Source: Polytrichum commune (taxonomy: Eukaryota; Streptophyta; Polytrichopsida; Polytrichales; Polytrichaceae). Taken from it: a DNA stretch of 64,000 bases. The translations under genes and the position numbers were made by a program. The notes below the pieces were generated by a model. The model searched no databases. It worked only from the letters and a program-made list of their open reading frames with translations, and had not been told where the DNA came from. Location of the stretch: positions 18,695,666-18,759,665 of the forward strand of contig OX485807.1 of NCBI GenBank assembly GCA_950295325.1, given 5' to 3'. Of this stretch, positions 41,948-54,977 are shown in pieces; position 1 is the stretch's first letter, and every line of letters begins with the position of its first letter.

Positions 41948-44400
41948 TTGACTATGAGTTTATCTTTATTGGTAAACACTTTGATCTCTTTACATTTTGA
42001 TTGACACCCGAACTAGATTTTACACAAATCCGGTTGATAAGATAGTCGGGGAATAAGACAAAACTTGTTGTGAATAACATGACTAATAAGTTGTTGAGAT
42101 ATATAGAAATAATACCCTGCACATATCCGGTTGATGTGCAAATGAAGACTAATTCGCTATGAATAAAGTGACAATTGAATCACTTAGTTACAGAAATAAT
42201 AATATCCTATACAATTCTGATGGTTATACGAGAGCAGGTAGCACAAACGTGCTTATAACTGAAATGGCTAAGATTGTCAATGAGAGACTAAGGTTTATCT
42301 GACTTGGTCTGAAATAACAAGTTCTTAACATGTCTATGCAATTACTAGATGATTGATCAATGTTCTTATTATCACAAAGAACATAAATCCGACATTTAAA
42401 GATGTCCATATCATAAGTTATAATGAGATGCTTTCATGATCAATTTAATGATTACAATGAGTGATAACACGAAGAAATCACACCAGTCTTTACCTTAAGA
42501 GATGGAATAACACGTTGAAGTATGAATAATGACTTATCACTTGATTATTTGGACCCTTCTATGTTAGGGATGTATGTTGTCATTACCTAATATAATTCAA
42601 CAATAATGATGACATACCCTATCATGACAAGAGTTTTATCAAGACAATTAGTCAACTCTCTCTCTCTTATTTTATTTATTTATCTCAGATCTTGACTTTC
42701 TCATTAATAGTTTCTCTTAAAACTCTTACTGTTGTAGCCAACCAAATTTAATGGGGATGAAAAAAATTTGGGCTCCAAATTCTTATAGAGAATTTCAACC
42801 CTGTTCAACTCAAGTTACAGAAAAGAAACTAGAAAAGAGGGATGTTCAAAGGGTAGAAATGAGGGTTATTCATGAAGAAGGGGATTGTCTGATATTAGAG
42901 TCTTAAAAAAACAACGCTCCTAAACAAAATGTTGCTCCAAAAAAATAGGTAGGAAAGGTGGTGGTGAAAGTTGAAGGATAAGGAGAGGATGCATATTAAA
43001 TGTGAGAGGATTAGGAGGTGCTTCAACTCATTGTACTTAAAGAGGAGATGAAGCCTGAATTTCAAAGGAACTGCAAAAAAAAAATTTAAAAAAAAAAAAT
43101 CTACCCTAACTATGGATTAAAAATTAAATTTTTAAAAAAACCAGATTGAGGATTGGGGCCGATTGGAGGCCTAAAGTCCTTTGCCTTCACTGCGCACATA
43201 TGTCTGGCTCCCAAATCCCCCCCCCCTTTTCCTCCCATTGTGATTGCAAATCTTCAGTCATCATTGGAAGTTGAGCCTTATTCTCCACCATTACAATGAA
43301 AATATTTTATCATTAATGGATGTATATTTCATCTACTTCCCTTTGGTGATTTATTCCACTATTCTATTCTTTTTATAGCGATCACAATCTTCGTTTGGAA
43401 ATCCGTGCAAGTATTGTGATTTTTTTTTCAAGGACATTTTTTATTCACTTCTCATATTTTTTGCACTTTTGGTTGTAGGAATTGACATATGGGTGAGACT
43501 TCATGCTAAGATAATTGTGATGCTACCAAAATTTAACCAAACAACAATAGCATGCCGTAAGAAATTAAAAAATATTTTTTATGCATATAAAAAATGCAAA
43601 GTAACCAATGATATTCTAGAAATAATAAGCAAAAAATAAAATTTTATGATGATCTAGTAAAATAATATCACCTAGCCGGACACATCATGAAGTTTATTTC
43701 GACTATAACCACAAATAATTTGGAATTCCTTATCAATTTCGGTACACTCTTCACATCAATTCATATGTGGAGAGTGTACCGACATCAACAACTATGTCAA
43801 TATTAAAATCAAAACCGAAGCATAATTTCCACGATAAAATTGATATCTTAAGAATTAACATAAACCAATATTTATTTAATGAAAAAAAATGAACTACTAG
43901 AAATGGTAAACTATTAATTTGATCATTTGATCAATAAGTTGTAGAGTTTTATATGTTACTTTCATTTGAACTATAGTTATGGTCATTGTACCCACATTTC
44001 CAAACTGAAAGCTTCAATTTTTTTCAAATGAATTTTGTAAAAACTCTTCATTAGTAATATATGACCCCGGATTGAATCAACTAATATATTTTTCATCTCT
44101 TCTTGTCAATTTTTTTTCTTCACATGCACCATACTCCTCATTATTTATTATTTGTCTTCTCCTGGTTCTATAAATGATGTTTCTTTGACTTGAGAATTTA
44201 TTTTTTACAACTCCCTCATTTCTCTTAATGACGATTTCAAAGTGTAAAACATATCCAATTATTGTATTTTTTCTAATAACATATTGAATTTAGTTTGCAA
44301 ATATTTCTCAGCTTCTTTAGCCTAGTTCATGAAGAATTCATCATTATCTAGGATGCATAGATTGTAGAGACGTAAATATGTAGTAGCAATAACAAACATA
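41948..44400. other. AT-rich unassigned segment with small hairpins
   Basis: No gene is recognised. Hairpins occur near 42570-42615 (TATGTTGTCATTA and its partner) and at about 43740-43782 (cggtacactcttcacat, one mismatch in 17 pairs). A-rich tracts lie at 43070-43135. Part may belong to the Harbinger-type element downstream, whose ends I could not place. Confidence 0.5.
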
Positions 44401-44429
44401 TTTCAGAATAGCATGTTAATTTTTTTTGT

Positions 44430-45240
44430 ATTATACGTTGTCCTCCTTTCATAATTCCAAATGTTCTTTCCACAGTCATACGAGTGTTTGATTGAATAAA
44501 ATTTCCAACAAGTTTTTTTTTAGGCAATCAATTTTTTTTTACCCTTGAATGGTGAGTAAAACCAAGGCCTCATAGAACATGTAGCATCACCAATAAATTT
44601 GTAAGATAACATGCATCTTTCGTAGTTTTTTCTCTAATTTTATGTTTATAAAATAATACTAAATCATGTATCTATCCAGTCCATCCAAAATCGTGATCCC
44701 AAAATTTGCAATCTACATCTACAACTCCTTGTAGTAAACATAAATAATATCATTTTTGACAATCATATTTTATAGAATTATGAGATGGTGCTAGAATAGG
44801 GGTGTAGCTACCATCTATTGCTTCTAGAATAAACAGAATATCATTAAGTATTTCAAAACCCTTCACTATTTATTTCATTCAAACAAAAATTGGTTTCTTA
44901 AAACCAATGGTTTTAAATGAATCTTAATAGTTGTACAACATTCCCTTATAATGATAAAAATTGTATTTAGTGCTATCCCAAATAAATCACCAATCATTTG
45001 TAATGAATTACTACTTGCTAACTAAAAAAGAGTAATTGCAATCATATGCTTCACACTAATATTTTCTCTAAAATGCATATCTTTATTCTTCAAAATAGGT
45101 CCTAGTAAAATACATAAATATTGAAAGGTAAATGTATTAATTTCTATCCGCTTTCAAAAATCATCATTTAAAATTTCCATCTTTAAATCACTATTTCAAA
45201 ATAATATCATAAGCGTGTGTTCCAAAAAACCTCCATATTT
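44430..45240 (-). pseudogene. Decayed PIF/Harbinger transposase
   Basis: Translated in pieces on the minus strand: TFQYLCILLGPILKNKD and ENISVKHMIAITLFLV (about 45140-45030), then FEILNDILFILEAIDGSYTPIL (about 44870-44800), then GVVDVDCKFWDHDFGWTG and IHDLVLFYKHKI, then NTRMTVERTFGIMKGGQRII (about 44490-44430). These match in order the Harbinger pattern of an N-terminal helical region, AIDGTH, a VVD.D..F...P(G/S)..HDS core and R..VERAFG.LK near the C-terminus. Many stops and frameshifts show it is dead. Ends and target duplication were not found. Confidence 0.8.
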
Positions 45241-45734
45241 TTAAAATTGCCAACATTTCTTTTGATAATTCACCCTCTGTCATTTTGTAATATGAACTGC
45301 CATCATCATCTAGGCATTTTGTTGAAAATTTGTAAGTTTTTACAATGCCAAAATGCCCAAAATGACATATTTCATGACCATGAAAATCAAAAGTAGAACA
45401 AGAATGCGTTTCCTTTCATAATCCATGACTAAAGAAGATGTGAGGAACAATTTTTTTAAATTGAAGGGATTGTTGAGGAGAGAAACAAATAGAAGCCGGA
45501 CAAATGATATGGATTTGAACTTTGGGCTTGGCCTTTGGAGGCTTCACACTATGCCCGGCTGAAGGCTCCAATTCCTATATTTTATTGGTTATTTTCAACC
45601 CATTTCTTTAGACTCTCAACAAAGTTTAGCCATTCAATCTCATGACCTCTCAACTTGGACGGCCATAGTGTGAAACGACTCTTAGGGGATAGAGAACAAA
45701 GGAGAGCAACTTTACGTAGGTTCAAATCTATATT
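45241..45734. other. Spacer between Harbinger remnant and long inverted-repeat element
   Basis: The sequence continues AT-rich, then 'ggcttcacactatgcccggctgaaggctcc'. No gene. It may include the 5' end of the Harbinger-type element. Confidence 0.45.
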
Positions 45735-48700
45735 ATTCAGTCTTGAGTACGTAAGGTAGATGGGTCTTAAATGGTTACCTTCTCCAACTAGCCCACTTCT
45801 CGTAGGATATGAAACATATGATTAGCATGAGATGGCTAGCAAATCCAAATCGAGGCCATAGCCGCTTTCCTTAAGATTTTGGAGCTTGTATGAGTATCTT
45901 ATTCATTATCAAATTGAGGATTCTCGTGCTCATCAAGTGGTCATATAGATCTCCACTATGATATTAAGTATTGAGTTCACAATAATTCTCGTATTTTGAA
46001 CACGTAGTCCAATCTTATTTAAACACTTGTCATTTTGGTATCCATTCTTGGAGCCACACCAAACCACGCACCATTCCAAAATAAGTGTTTGATTAAGAAA
46101 CGTAACTGAATTAGGCACGTCTATTGTGAAGCACTTCCAATTCGTCTCAAGCATGGTATCTTCATTTTGTAGGGGAGGGCATTTTGCAAGCACGGAACAA
46201 GTTGTTCATCCAAGTGGATGGCACTTCCAACAACTCTTGCGATTTTTCTCCACACCTATGACATTTCTTCCATAACTTGTACTTTATATCCATGAATAGA
46301 ATGGTTATCTAGCCCATAACCAGTCGCTCGTTTAAGAGCAAAAGGACTACTAGAACCTATCACGGTGTTTCATCTATGGAGGCACAATATCAATCATAAT
46401 TCCTAGATTTTGCCCGTGAAATAATTAATTATGACTAATAACCAACTGAAGTAGGTGAATGCCTCGCCACTTTCATAGTTTGTCTTCCACTCTCCTCTCG
46501 TTGGTCATCTATTTCATAATATCCTCTTAATAGGGCATAACGTTTGTCATACAAGGAAACGTACACACACTTAATATAGTGTAATGCACTAAGGGGAGGG
46601 CATTGTCCTTGGACAAATTTTACTAGATCAAATTTAGAAGTGGTCGTCATGTGCGATGGTCGGAAGGTCCGAAGGTCATGAATACTTGTTCATAGCCGCC
46701 TCAAAATTCTTGTATGATTGAGGTATGTGGCATGTTTGAAAGATGTAATTAACGCTTGTGACATGTCCAAATCGGATTTTATTCTTTTGGTTTCAAATTG
46801 TGAAAAGTACTCTATTTGCGGTAGATTGGGCCCATCATGGGGATTGGCTACCACAATGGATGAATTTCTAGCAAACTCCACACTAAGTGAGGTGAAACCA
46901 ACCAGCTTGCTTGAGTGACCCAATAACTATCTCTCCTCAAAATCCTTGTATCAACATCTTCATTCGGTTTCATAAATATGTACTGAATGTGGTAAGCCTC
47001 CTTCTCGTCATCAGTTTGGGTGAAATCATGGGGCCCATTGTAGAAGCACGGTTCAAAATACATAAGTTTGGAGTTTGTCAAACCCTCACCATAGTTTCAG
47101 AGAAACAACTGCATAAATGTGGTTGGGCTTTTAATGAGATTATGTACTCTAGTTATGAACTTTTGCCAAATAAACAACTAATAATTTGTTGGTCAAAATG
47201 TGAAAGAGATGTTTTCATTTGGTGAATTTTGATCATATTCAAAATGAATAATGTTGTTAATTATAACTCATCAATTATAAAGGTAAACCAACAAAATTGC
47301 AAGCCACATGCACTTGTGATTGGGGGTACCTTCTACACACAAATGCAAGCCAATGTATGGATACATATGCACGTGGTTAACTCGTTTTTGGTTGAATCTC
47401 TACATGGTGCATTGAAATGAATGACACTGTAAATTCTACAATATTGAAACATGAATCTCCAAGAGTTGCACATGCTTCGTGACTAAGAAAGCCAATTGGT
47501 CCATATTTTGCATAGAAATAAGAAGAATTCAACCAAAATATGATAGCCAAGCCACTTGAGGAAAGGTTGCAAAGACAAACAAAACAAAAAAATCAATCCA
47601 AGAATTGGGCCAACAATGTCAAAAGTATTGAGGTGCTTGGGACCTAATGCAATGGCATCATGTGATTGTTTAGCAAGAGATCACTTGTTGATTTTATGAG
47701 AAAGAATTGCAAAGACAAGAGATATTTGAAGGTATCAACTACGAGCAATGAGCACAAGAAATTGGAAGCTCCTACAAGAAAGACAAGAAGATGGGGCATA
47801 TTGAGAAGGCACCCACAAGATGGAAATGTGATTGCAAAATGAACAATACATCCACTGCTACGTAGTTTATATGGATGGTGCCGATTATTTTTAAAGTTGG
47901 TAATAAGCTACTCATGCTTCAAAGTGGGCCATGTGTGGCCTCCTAAACCCCAGGTAGCTACCTACTTAATAACCATATCAAATGCCAAGGGAGATTGTGG
48001 AGGGGGGATCCAACTACCTCTTGGCCATGTCACACAACATGTAGGTGTCATGCATGTGGTGGCATGGTTCCCAATTATGGCCCAATTGCCCCAAGTTGCC
48101 TTTAAACTGCTTCTTGCAACTGCTACCTCCACTTTTCAAAATTGGGCACTACATTTAAAAAAAATTGGTGCATAAATGCTAGCAGGTGGTGATAATATGT
48201 AACTATGCTTGACCACGTCACACAACTCTTAGGCAAAATGCCACTTTGGATAAGGTCTCCATTCTACCCAATTACTTTAATTAACCTTCGACTGCTGGTT
48301 GCAAGTGCAACCTCTCCTCCCTGAAGCTAGTCATTAAAAAAGTAAATAATTATGGCTCCCTAATTGAAAAGAAGACACTTGAGCACTGTTGACACAATAA
48401 GGTAAACATGCCTAATTTGATTACTTATCTTCATGGGATACCTACTGTATATTTGAGTGGTATGTGATTTGGTGTGGCTCCAAAAATAAGTATAAAAAGT
48501 TTGAGTTTGAAAAAAGATTGGACTACATGCTCGAAATATGATAACCATTCCTAGATTCAATACTTAACATATTTTAGGACACCTATATGACCATTTAATG
48601 AGCACACTTTGATGATGAATAAGATATGCAAATGAGCTCCGAAAATTATGAGGAAAGTGGCTACGGCCCCAATTTGGATTTGCTATCCTAGCAGAAAGTG

Positions 48701-48768
48701 GGTAGTCGGAAAAAATAACCATTGAAGACCCAAATACCTTCTGAAGCATTCCAGACCTAGAATGTTAC
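45735..48768. mobile_element. About 3-kb element with diverged long inverted arms
   Basis: The left arm (about 45735-46100) and right arm (about 48430-48768) are inverted copies. 'gctagcaaatccaaat...ggcc(a/g)tagcc(g/a)ctttcc', 'ggtcatatag', 'ttaagtattga', 'gtagtccaatctt' and 'ttggagccacaccaaa' occur in the same order on opposite strands. Arms are diverged by roughly 15-25% by eye. The 2.3-kb interior encodes nothing I recognise. Exact ends and target duplication were not resolved. A related arm fragment lies at 58.43-58.75 kb. Confidence 0.75.
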
Positions 48769-49232
48769 TTTTAGGGCTAACAAGTTACAATTCCTCCTCT
48801 GTTTTTGTCAATCGTATCGTAGCTGGTGCTCTGCTGTGCTGCTGCCTTGCATCTATAGAGTGCCATGTGATTTGGAATTGCAATTTGATGTGGCATCAAA
48901 CTTTGTAGCACAGGTTTTTAGAGTGGAAGCACGGTTGTTGCTCCTCGTGTTGTTGATTCCGGATTGCGGTGGAGGGTTTTAGAATCTCTAGTTGGTGCTC
49001 TGCTGCTGCTGTTTCATATTGAGTTTGTCATGTGAATTAGAATTTCAGTTTTCTCTGGCACGAGATTTATAGGAGAGGTTTGTGAAGTGGGAGCAGGGTT
49101 GTTGCTGTCGAAATTGTAGCCAAAGATGATCCGGCGATGCTCTTGATGTGGAAATTAGGGTTTTGATCTCGCAGTGCGGGTTAGGGTTTAAGAACCGCAA
49201 GGTGCTTTTTTTTTTTGCTTGCATAGGGATCA
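48769..49232 (+). promoter_or_regulatory. Upstream region of DPH1 with a duplicated leader
   Basis: Two diverged copies of a roughly 169-bp segment lie in tandem. 'tggtgctctgctg' occurs at 48824 and 48993, and both copies continue through 'catgtga(t/a)tt(g/a)gaatt', 'ttttagagtggaagcacgg' or its counterpart, and 'gttgttgct'. No clear TATA box. A run of T (49207-49216) precedes the ATG by about 17 bp. Confidence 0.6.
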
Positions 49233-50855
49233 ATGGCAGCCACGGAGGCCGCAATGAAGATCAATGGGGTTTCACAATCACTGACCAAAACCTCAGGGCC
49301 ACGGAGATTCGTGCGCCAACAAGTCCCGGACAGCATCCTGAACGATCCAGCCTTGAAGGTAGCCATGGAGGTTCTTCCATCCAACTACAACTTGGAGATT
49401 CCGAAAACGGTGTGGAGGGTAAAACAGGCTGGGGCAAAGAAAGTAGCCCTCCAGTTCCCAGAGGGTCTCCTCATGTACTCTTTGACGATTTGCGATATCC
49501 TGGAACAATTTGCAGGGGTGAAGGATTGTTTCGTTCTTGGAGACGTAACGTACGGCGCCTGCTGCTTGGATGACTACTCAGCTGCAGCACTTGGGGCTGA
49601 GTTTCTGGTGCACTATGGCCACAGTTGCCTCGTTCCGGTCGATGTCTCGCAGATCCCATGCTTGTATGTGTTTGTTGACATACAGATTGATGTGGAGCAT
49701 CTGGTGGAAACAGTCAGGCACAATTTTCCACCCGAGACGAAGCTGGCCGTGGCTGGAACCATCCAATTTGCAACTGCAATCCAGGCAGCCAAATTGCAGT
49801 TGGTTGGAGATTTCCCACATGTCTTGATTCCGCAGGCGAAGCCACTCTCCCCTGGTGAGGTGCTAGGGTGCACCTCCCCGGCCTTGCCAAAGGGGACAGT
49901 TGATGCAGTTGTTTTCGTGGCAGATGGACGGTTTCATCTTGAAGCGTTCATGATTGCAAACCCTGATGTGAAAGCATACCGCTATGACCCTTACTCAAGA
50001 GTAATGACACACGAGCAGTATGATCAGAAAGGGATGCGGGAGGCACGGAGGAAAGCCATTGAGCAAGCACAGTTCAGCAAGCGGTGGGGTGTGGTCCTTG
50101 GAACCCTTGGTAGGCAAGGCAACCCGCAGATACTGAAGCACTTGGAAGGGCGGTTGGCGTCTCGTGGAATTCAATTCCTAACCTTCCTCATCTCTGAGCT
50201 CTCGCCTACAAAGCTCGCTCTTTTCAACAACTCCATTGATGTTTGGGTGCAAATTGCGTGCCCCAGGTTGTCCATTGACTGGGGAGAGGCGTTTCCCGGA
50301 CCGTTGTTGACGCCGTATGAGGTTGAAGTAGCGCTTGGGTATGTGAAACCATGGTGGATTGCAAAGGGGTGGAAACAGGGCTTGTTGCCCCACACATTGG
50401 GCCAAAGCCATAGCCAGGATTTAGGGTTCAGTAAGCCGACGAACGAATTGTGCAAATCTGAACCTGTTAGTCTTGAAACCAGCACTCACAAGCCGGACGA
50501 GATGACGCAAGAAGCGATTGGCGAGCCTGCAGGTACAATTGAAATCAAAACTGCCACTCTTGAAATGAAAAATCTGGGAAGTGCACAAGATGACAACATT
50601 GACAACATCAGGTCTTCTCGTCCTCCTTATGTTCATCACGTGGAGCAGGAACCGAAATCGTCATCTGGCCAAATTGGAGTGGAGGGGCTAGATGAGGCAA
50701 TAGAAGAAGTTGCAATTGGGGCATATCCCATGGATTATTACGCCAGGGACGGTGGTCGTTGGAATTCAGTTTACCAAAGGGGTCCTTTGACAAGCAGGCG
50801 TACAGTGGCACCTGCAACTACAAAATCTATCCCACAAGCAGGAGAGGCAGCATAA
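49233..50855 (+). CDS. DPH1: 2-(3-amino-3-carboxypropyl)histidine synthase subunit 1 (diphthamide biosynthesis)
   Basis: A single-exon frame of 540 codons. DPH1 with DPH2 forms the iron-sulfur enzyme that transfers the 3-amino-3-carboxypropyl group of S-adenosylmethionine to a histidine of elongation factor 2, the first step of diphthamide synthesis in the cytosol. Cluster cysteines are visible in the three expected settings: [11 protein letters not shown] (C110/C111), LGCTSP (C213) and [13 protein letters not shown] (C343). [10 protein letters not shown] and HYGHSCL are also typical of the family. Residues about 390-500 form a low-complexity, poorly conserved extension before a conserved-looking end ([16 protein letters not shown]). 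I chose the first ATG; M8 is a weaker alternative. The frame is intact, with no stop or frameshift, and its coding style differs from the surrounding repeats. Confidence 0.96.
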   Translation: MAATEAAMKINGVSQSLTKTSGPRRFVRQQVPDSILNDPALKVAMEVLPSNYNLEIPKTVWRVKQAGAKKVALQFPEGLLMYSLTICDILEQFAGVKDCFVLGDVTYGACCLDDYSAAALGAEFLVHYGHSCLVPVDVSQIPCLYVFVDIQIDVEHLVETVRHNFPPETKLAVAGTIQFATAIQAAKLQLVGDFPHVLIPQAKPLSPGEVLGCTSPALPKGTVDAVVFVADGRFHLEAFMIANPDVKAYRYDPYSRVMTHEQYDQKGMREARRKAIEQAQFSKRWGVVLGTLGRQGNPQILKHLEGRLASRGIQFLTFLISELSPTKLALFNNSIDVWVQIACPRLSIDWGEAFPGPLLTPYEVEVALGYVKPWWIAKGWKQGLLPHTLGQSHSQDLGFSKPTNELCKSEPVSLETSTHKPDEMTQEAIGEPAGTIEIKTATLEMKNLGSAQDDNIDNIRSSRPPYVHHVEQEPKSSSGQIGVEGLDEAIEEVAIGAYPMDYYARDGGRWNSVYQRGPLTSRRTVAPATTKSIPQAGEAA

Positions 50856-52705
50856 CCAAAGACTGCATGTGTAGAGAGATTTGCGTTTTGCGGGACAAGT
50901 CCAGCCGTTTCCGTGACGTGTGTGCCTCTCATTCCTTCACAAGTAAGGTGAGTCTTTCTTTGCACATCAATTGGTTACATATCGGATTATCCTGGCATTT
51001 CTTAACAAGTTTCATGCATGGCAGCGTAATGTCAAAAGAATGTTCACTTTGTATCCTTGCAGCTTTAGCATCTCTACTCCAATTCTGAAACATCAAAGTC
51101 CCATCGTGGGCACTTCCAACTCCAGACATTTCTGGCTGTGGCATCGGCCCAGAAGTCGTCTCATCCAGTTAGCAATTGCGAAGCATGAAGATTTTTCATT
51201 TTATGTTTCAGTATCGGAGTAGAGATGCAAAAGCTGTAAGAATGCAAACTGAAGATTTGGGGGGACTTTTACAATGTGTATTCTGAAACTGGTTGGGCAC
51301 ATCATTCTGCTGTCCATCACAGGAAGGACTTTTTAAATGATCACATAGCCATGCATCCGTCCTTGCAATATACCACTCAAATATAGGTGTCCAGTCAAGA
51401 AGAGTAAGGTATGTCAGGCCCACATACCTTACCTTACCTGTGACAGATATACATAAAAACTACTCTCCAAACCAGTTTCAAAAATAAATAAATAAAATTG
51501 TTTCTTTTTTCTTTTGTCATGGTGCAAGACTGGGAAGTGATTGTGCATTTGGGTGTGTGTACAACAGGGTTGTAACCCCAGTCATCCAACTTGAGCAGTT
51601 GTGGAAGGCAATGAATGTGGTGAGAACGAAAATTGTAATTGCGCAACACTACAATTTAGAAAGTTCCATGGGGGAGGAAATTGAGAGCCACTGAAGCAGT
51701 TTCCACATACACCATGTGAATTATGTCAAAGCACCACCAGCAAGAGGACTGTCTACAGCGACAGACAAACCCACCCTTGACCAGTTGAAGGTCTTGATGG
51801 ATAGATTTCACTGTGGAGGTTTATGTTATGGAGGAATTTGGCAAGTTTTATGGACATAGATCATATTGGTTGGTGTTTCCACTCTTTGAGTTCCATGGAA
51901 GTCAGGCATCTCTGACTATAATTTTGGACATGTGATGTGTACTTAAATCATTTTTTTGTTTTATACATAGTAAAAGGTACAGGTGGATACAACAGCAAGT
52001 TGACCCTGGGCAAGCAATGTGAAACATTTTACCAATCACTATAGAAATTCCATAAACCTTTCGGTACTTGGTCATGATGAGTTAAAAACCTGGAATAGAA
52101 TATGAGTGTTTGCAATAGAATAATGGAGAATGGCATGCACTTTCGTATTAAGCCTCAGATCCAACTACGTCGTTAGGCTGACGAGAAAATCAATGTTTTC
52201 AAGAATCATCATCCTGTAACAGTAAGATTCTACTATTATTGAAAGTAAGCGCGAAAGGATTTCAATCTTACATGCCCAAGAACAGGGTAGCAGTCCAGCG
52301 CTGCAACAAATGTAATCCAATATTAACAGTTGCATGCATAGTTTCTTGGGCCAATATTGCCCATTGCTGGCTAATTTCTCAACTGCATGAGGCTTCAGCT
52401 GCCAACTTTTGTGGTCATCTCCAGGCCACAATGTGAGTGAAGTACATCCTTCATGAGTAACAAGTAGTTTCACTGGTGACCACAGCTGGGCTGTATTATA
52501 CCTGCAAGGACTCATCGTTTCAGATTGATAGTGTATCCAAGCATCACCCCTCTTGTTTCACAATCTGGCTACACTACTCAGAGTGACCTCAACGGTACAA
52601 AAGTGACTGCATCGAGAACAATGTTGTTTCATTGTCAACTCTTTCTTTGCTAGTAGGAAGGTGAATGATTGAAGAATTAGCTTATAGTCACTTCAAAGGG
52701 AATCA
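50856..52705. other. Intergenic region between DPH1 and the convergent UPF0496 gene
   Basis: No gene. It contains the 3' UTR of DPH1 and a diverged inverted pair at about 51038-51090 and 51207-51259 (gcagctttagcatctctactcc and its complement), able to form a hairpin with a loop of about 115 bp. A minus-strand copy of a dispersed motif (ctcttcttgactggac) lies near 51370-51410. Confidence 0.6.
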
Positions 52706-54977
52706 CTAAGAACCATGATCTCCTTCTCTGAAAATGATGTCACGATTATCCAGGATTCGTCGCAATACCACTGTCCGGGCCCTTTCTATTCTATTACGTG
52801 ATTGCGACACAGTCTCTCGAAGGTCCTCCAATTGCTCTATGAAAGCCTTCTGTTTCCTTCTAATTGCCTCTACAGCAACTTGTAGAGAATATGGATCATG
52901 CCTACGATCCTCCCCAAACTTGATGTTTCGTGTAATAGCTGCAGTTTCATTCTGCAATTTGAAACACATGATTAGTATCATGATCGACAGAACAAAAGAC
53001 CACCGAGATCAAACTAAACTACACATAGTAATTCTATTGGACACACTTACCTTGGAAAGTGGTGCTTGAAGCTACAATCAAAGTATCTTAGCCTAAATGT
53101 TTTTTAATCACTCGTTTGTTGGGAGTTCCTTATCCAACCTACACAACTTTAAGCTTACACCTTTGATAAGATCCCATCCACTAAAGCCTAGATTTGCACT
53201 ACCATGGAAACATAGTGGACACAACATGGTTAAAGACATTCAAAATCTCATCGGTTACTTATCATGACTGTTACACAGACCATGCTCATGAGATTACAGA
53301 GAAACAGTTGCTACAAACCACATTGTAAGAGTTGAACAACATCTTAATCAACCCATATATGGGTTCTTCGGATCAATCATGACTATAGAATGCATACCTA
53401 GTCAAAATATGAACCCTTCAAAAGGGTAAGATCTCAAGAGACATTACCTGCAATCGATCAACTGAAGCTTTGATATTATTTAGATCTTGGATGGCAACAA
53501 ATGTTCCCCTTGAGGCATCCTCAAAGATAGCTGCTTGTGCTCTGAGCTGCTCATACCTTCTACACAGAGGCTTCAACCAACTTCCCATACCTCCACCGGG
53601 TTTTCTACTTTCTTCTGCAAGGTCTTGTGCAACTTTAGGGGCAGCAATGGTATCTGCAATAACCCTACATAGTAACACAGCAGCACAAGTGGCTCCTAAA
53701 ATGATGTTTGAAACTTTCATCCATCCTGCCACTGCACGCATCTTCTTGTCAAGTTTCTTCTTCTTCACCTGAAGTTTATTCTGCATGTCCAAGTGACGTT
53801 GATAGACATTCAAAAATTGCTTGCTGAAGTCTTCGGAGAATGGATTAGCAGCACGTACAAAGCCCTGAAGCTCGTTCAAAACACTACTGCACTGCTCTTG
53901 AGTAGGTTCACCTTCTGCAGGCATATGATTGATGGCCACCTGCAGTGGATACAACAAATAAGTATTTTTCCCATGTAGGTTCAAGACATGCCCTATTCAC
54001 ATGTTTAAACCCTTCTGTCTTGGCTGTGCATATCTTCACATTCGACAATCAGTTAGGGTCACTCAATTTAAACCTTGTGTTTTGTCACCTTTGTACTTTG
54101 ATAGTTTAGTGCTTCCATTTAGGCATTACAAGGCGTCATGGTCTCTTGCATCCTCAATATCCTGCCAAAACTGCTAAATATATGTGAAATGTGGTATTTT
54201 CAATCTGTCGTCATACTCTTAATATACTTTGCCAATATCTCCCAAATCATCAAAAACAAGTCAACCACCAGGAGCTAATTTAGGTGTGTTTTAAGTGGTT
54301 AAAATGCCACAACCCCTCTGAATAGCAAGCAAGTCAACACAAGTTCTGCGCATGCTTAGATTGCAACCTGGAGATTCCAGAAACTCAGTTCAAGTTCAAA
54401 CTGTGCAAGATTTTGCATTAGAGTGGACGAACATCGTACAACAGCTATGTGCCCTAGGGAATTGACATTGAAAAGGATGGTAGAGAGGTGTTCAAACCAA
54501 ACATGTGTTTGGGAGTGAGATAGAGACGGTTTTGACCTGAATATGAAGCTCTAGATTATCGTGTGTCTGTTGCACGCAATTTTCGAGCACCCCACAGAAA
54601 GCCAGGGCTTCCAAACTTGTGTTCAAGTAATCTGTGACTAGAGCCATCAATTCTTTGTTGGCCCACACATCCTCTTTGTAAGCCAGTATGACATGCACAA
54701 CCTCGTTGTCAACCTCTAACAAACTTGTGGTAACGTCTTTGAGAGATTTGAATGAGACTCCCTGGCCTGGGCTCTCGACTCCAGCTGCAAGACTTGAGAG
54801 TGCTTCCCTTGTGCGTGTATGGAGTTTGTCATCAAACCTCTTTACATCTGGATCGATCTTACAAGCAGCCTCGTAATCTGCCAGGTTGACTTGTGGCAGG
54901 GGATCATCTACGGTCCTGATCCTGCTGCTGCTGCTGCTGCTATTGCTGCTTCTTTTCTTGCTGGTCGAATTGCCCAT
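52706..54977 (-). CDS. UPF0496 (DUF677) family protein, three exons
   Basis: Minus-strand exons 54977-54537, 53939-53448 and 52951-52706 join in phase with GT-AG sites to give 392 residues, about the usual family length. It starts MGNSTSKK, a good N-myristoylation signal with nearby basic residues, so membrane association is likely. Then a Ser-run, VNLADYEAACKIDPDVKRFD, a long helical region, and a hydrophobic segment (VSNIILGATCAAVLLCRVIAD) typical of the family. Exon 3 (YSLQVAVEAIRRKQKAFIEQ, RNRIERARTVVLRRIL) is the conserved C-terminal coiled region. Function is not established for the family; Arabidopsis members are described as putative membrane-associated, calcium- or stress-linked proteins. 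An upstream in-frame ATG at 55016 would add 13 residues and bury the myristoylation site, so 54977 is preferred. No disruptions. Confidence 0.9.

Noticed and set aside
45933..48175. Possible transposase inside the 3-kb inverted-repeat element
   Set aside because: I translated the longer frames by eye and saw no DDE, zinc-finger or hAT/MULE signature.
49148..50485. Overlapping open frames on both strands across DPH1
   Set aside because: Shadows of the clearly homologous DPH1 frame; none shows a recognisable domain.
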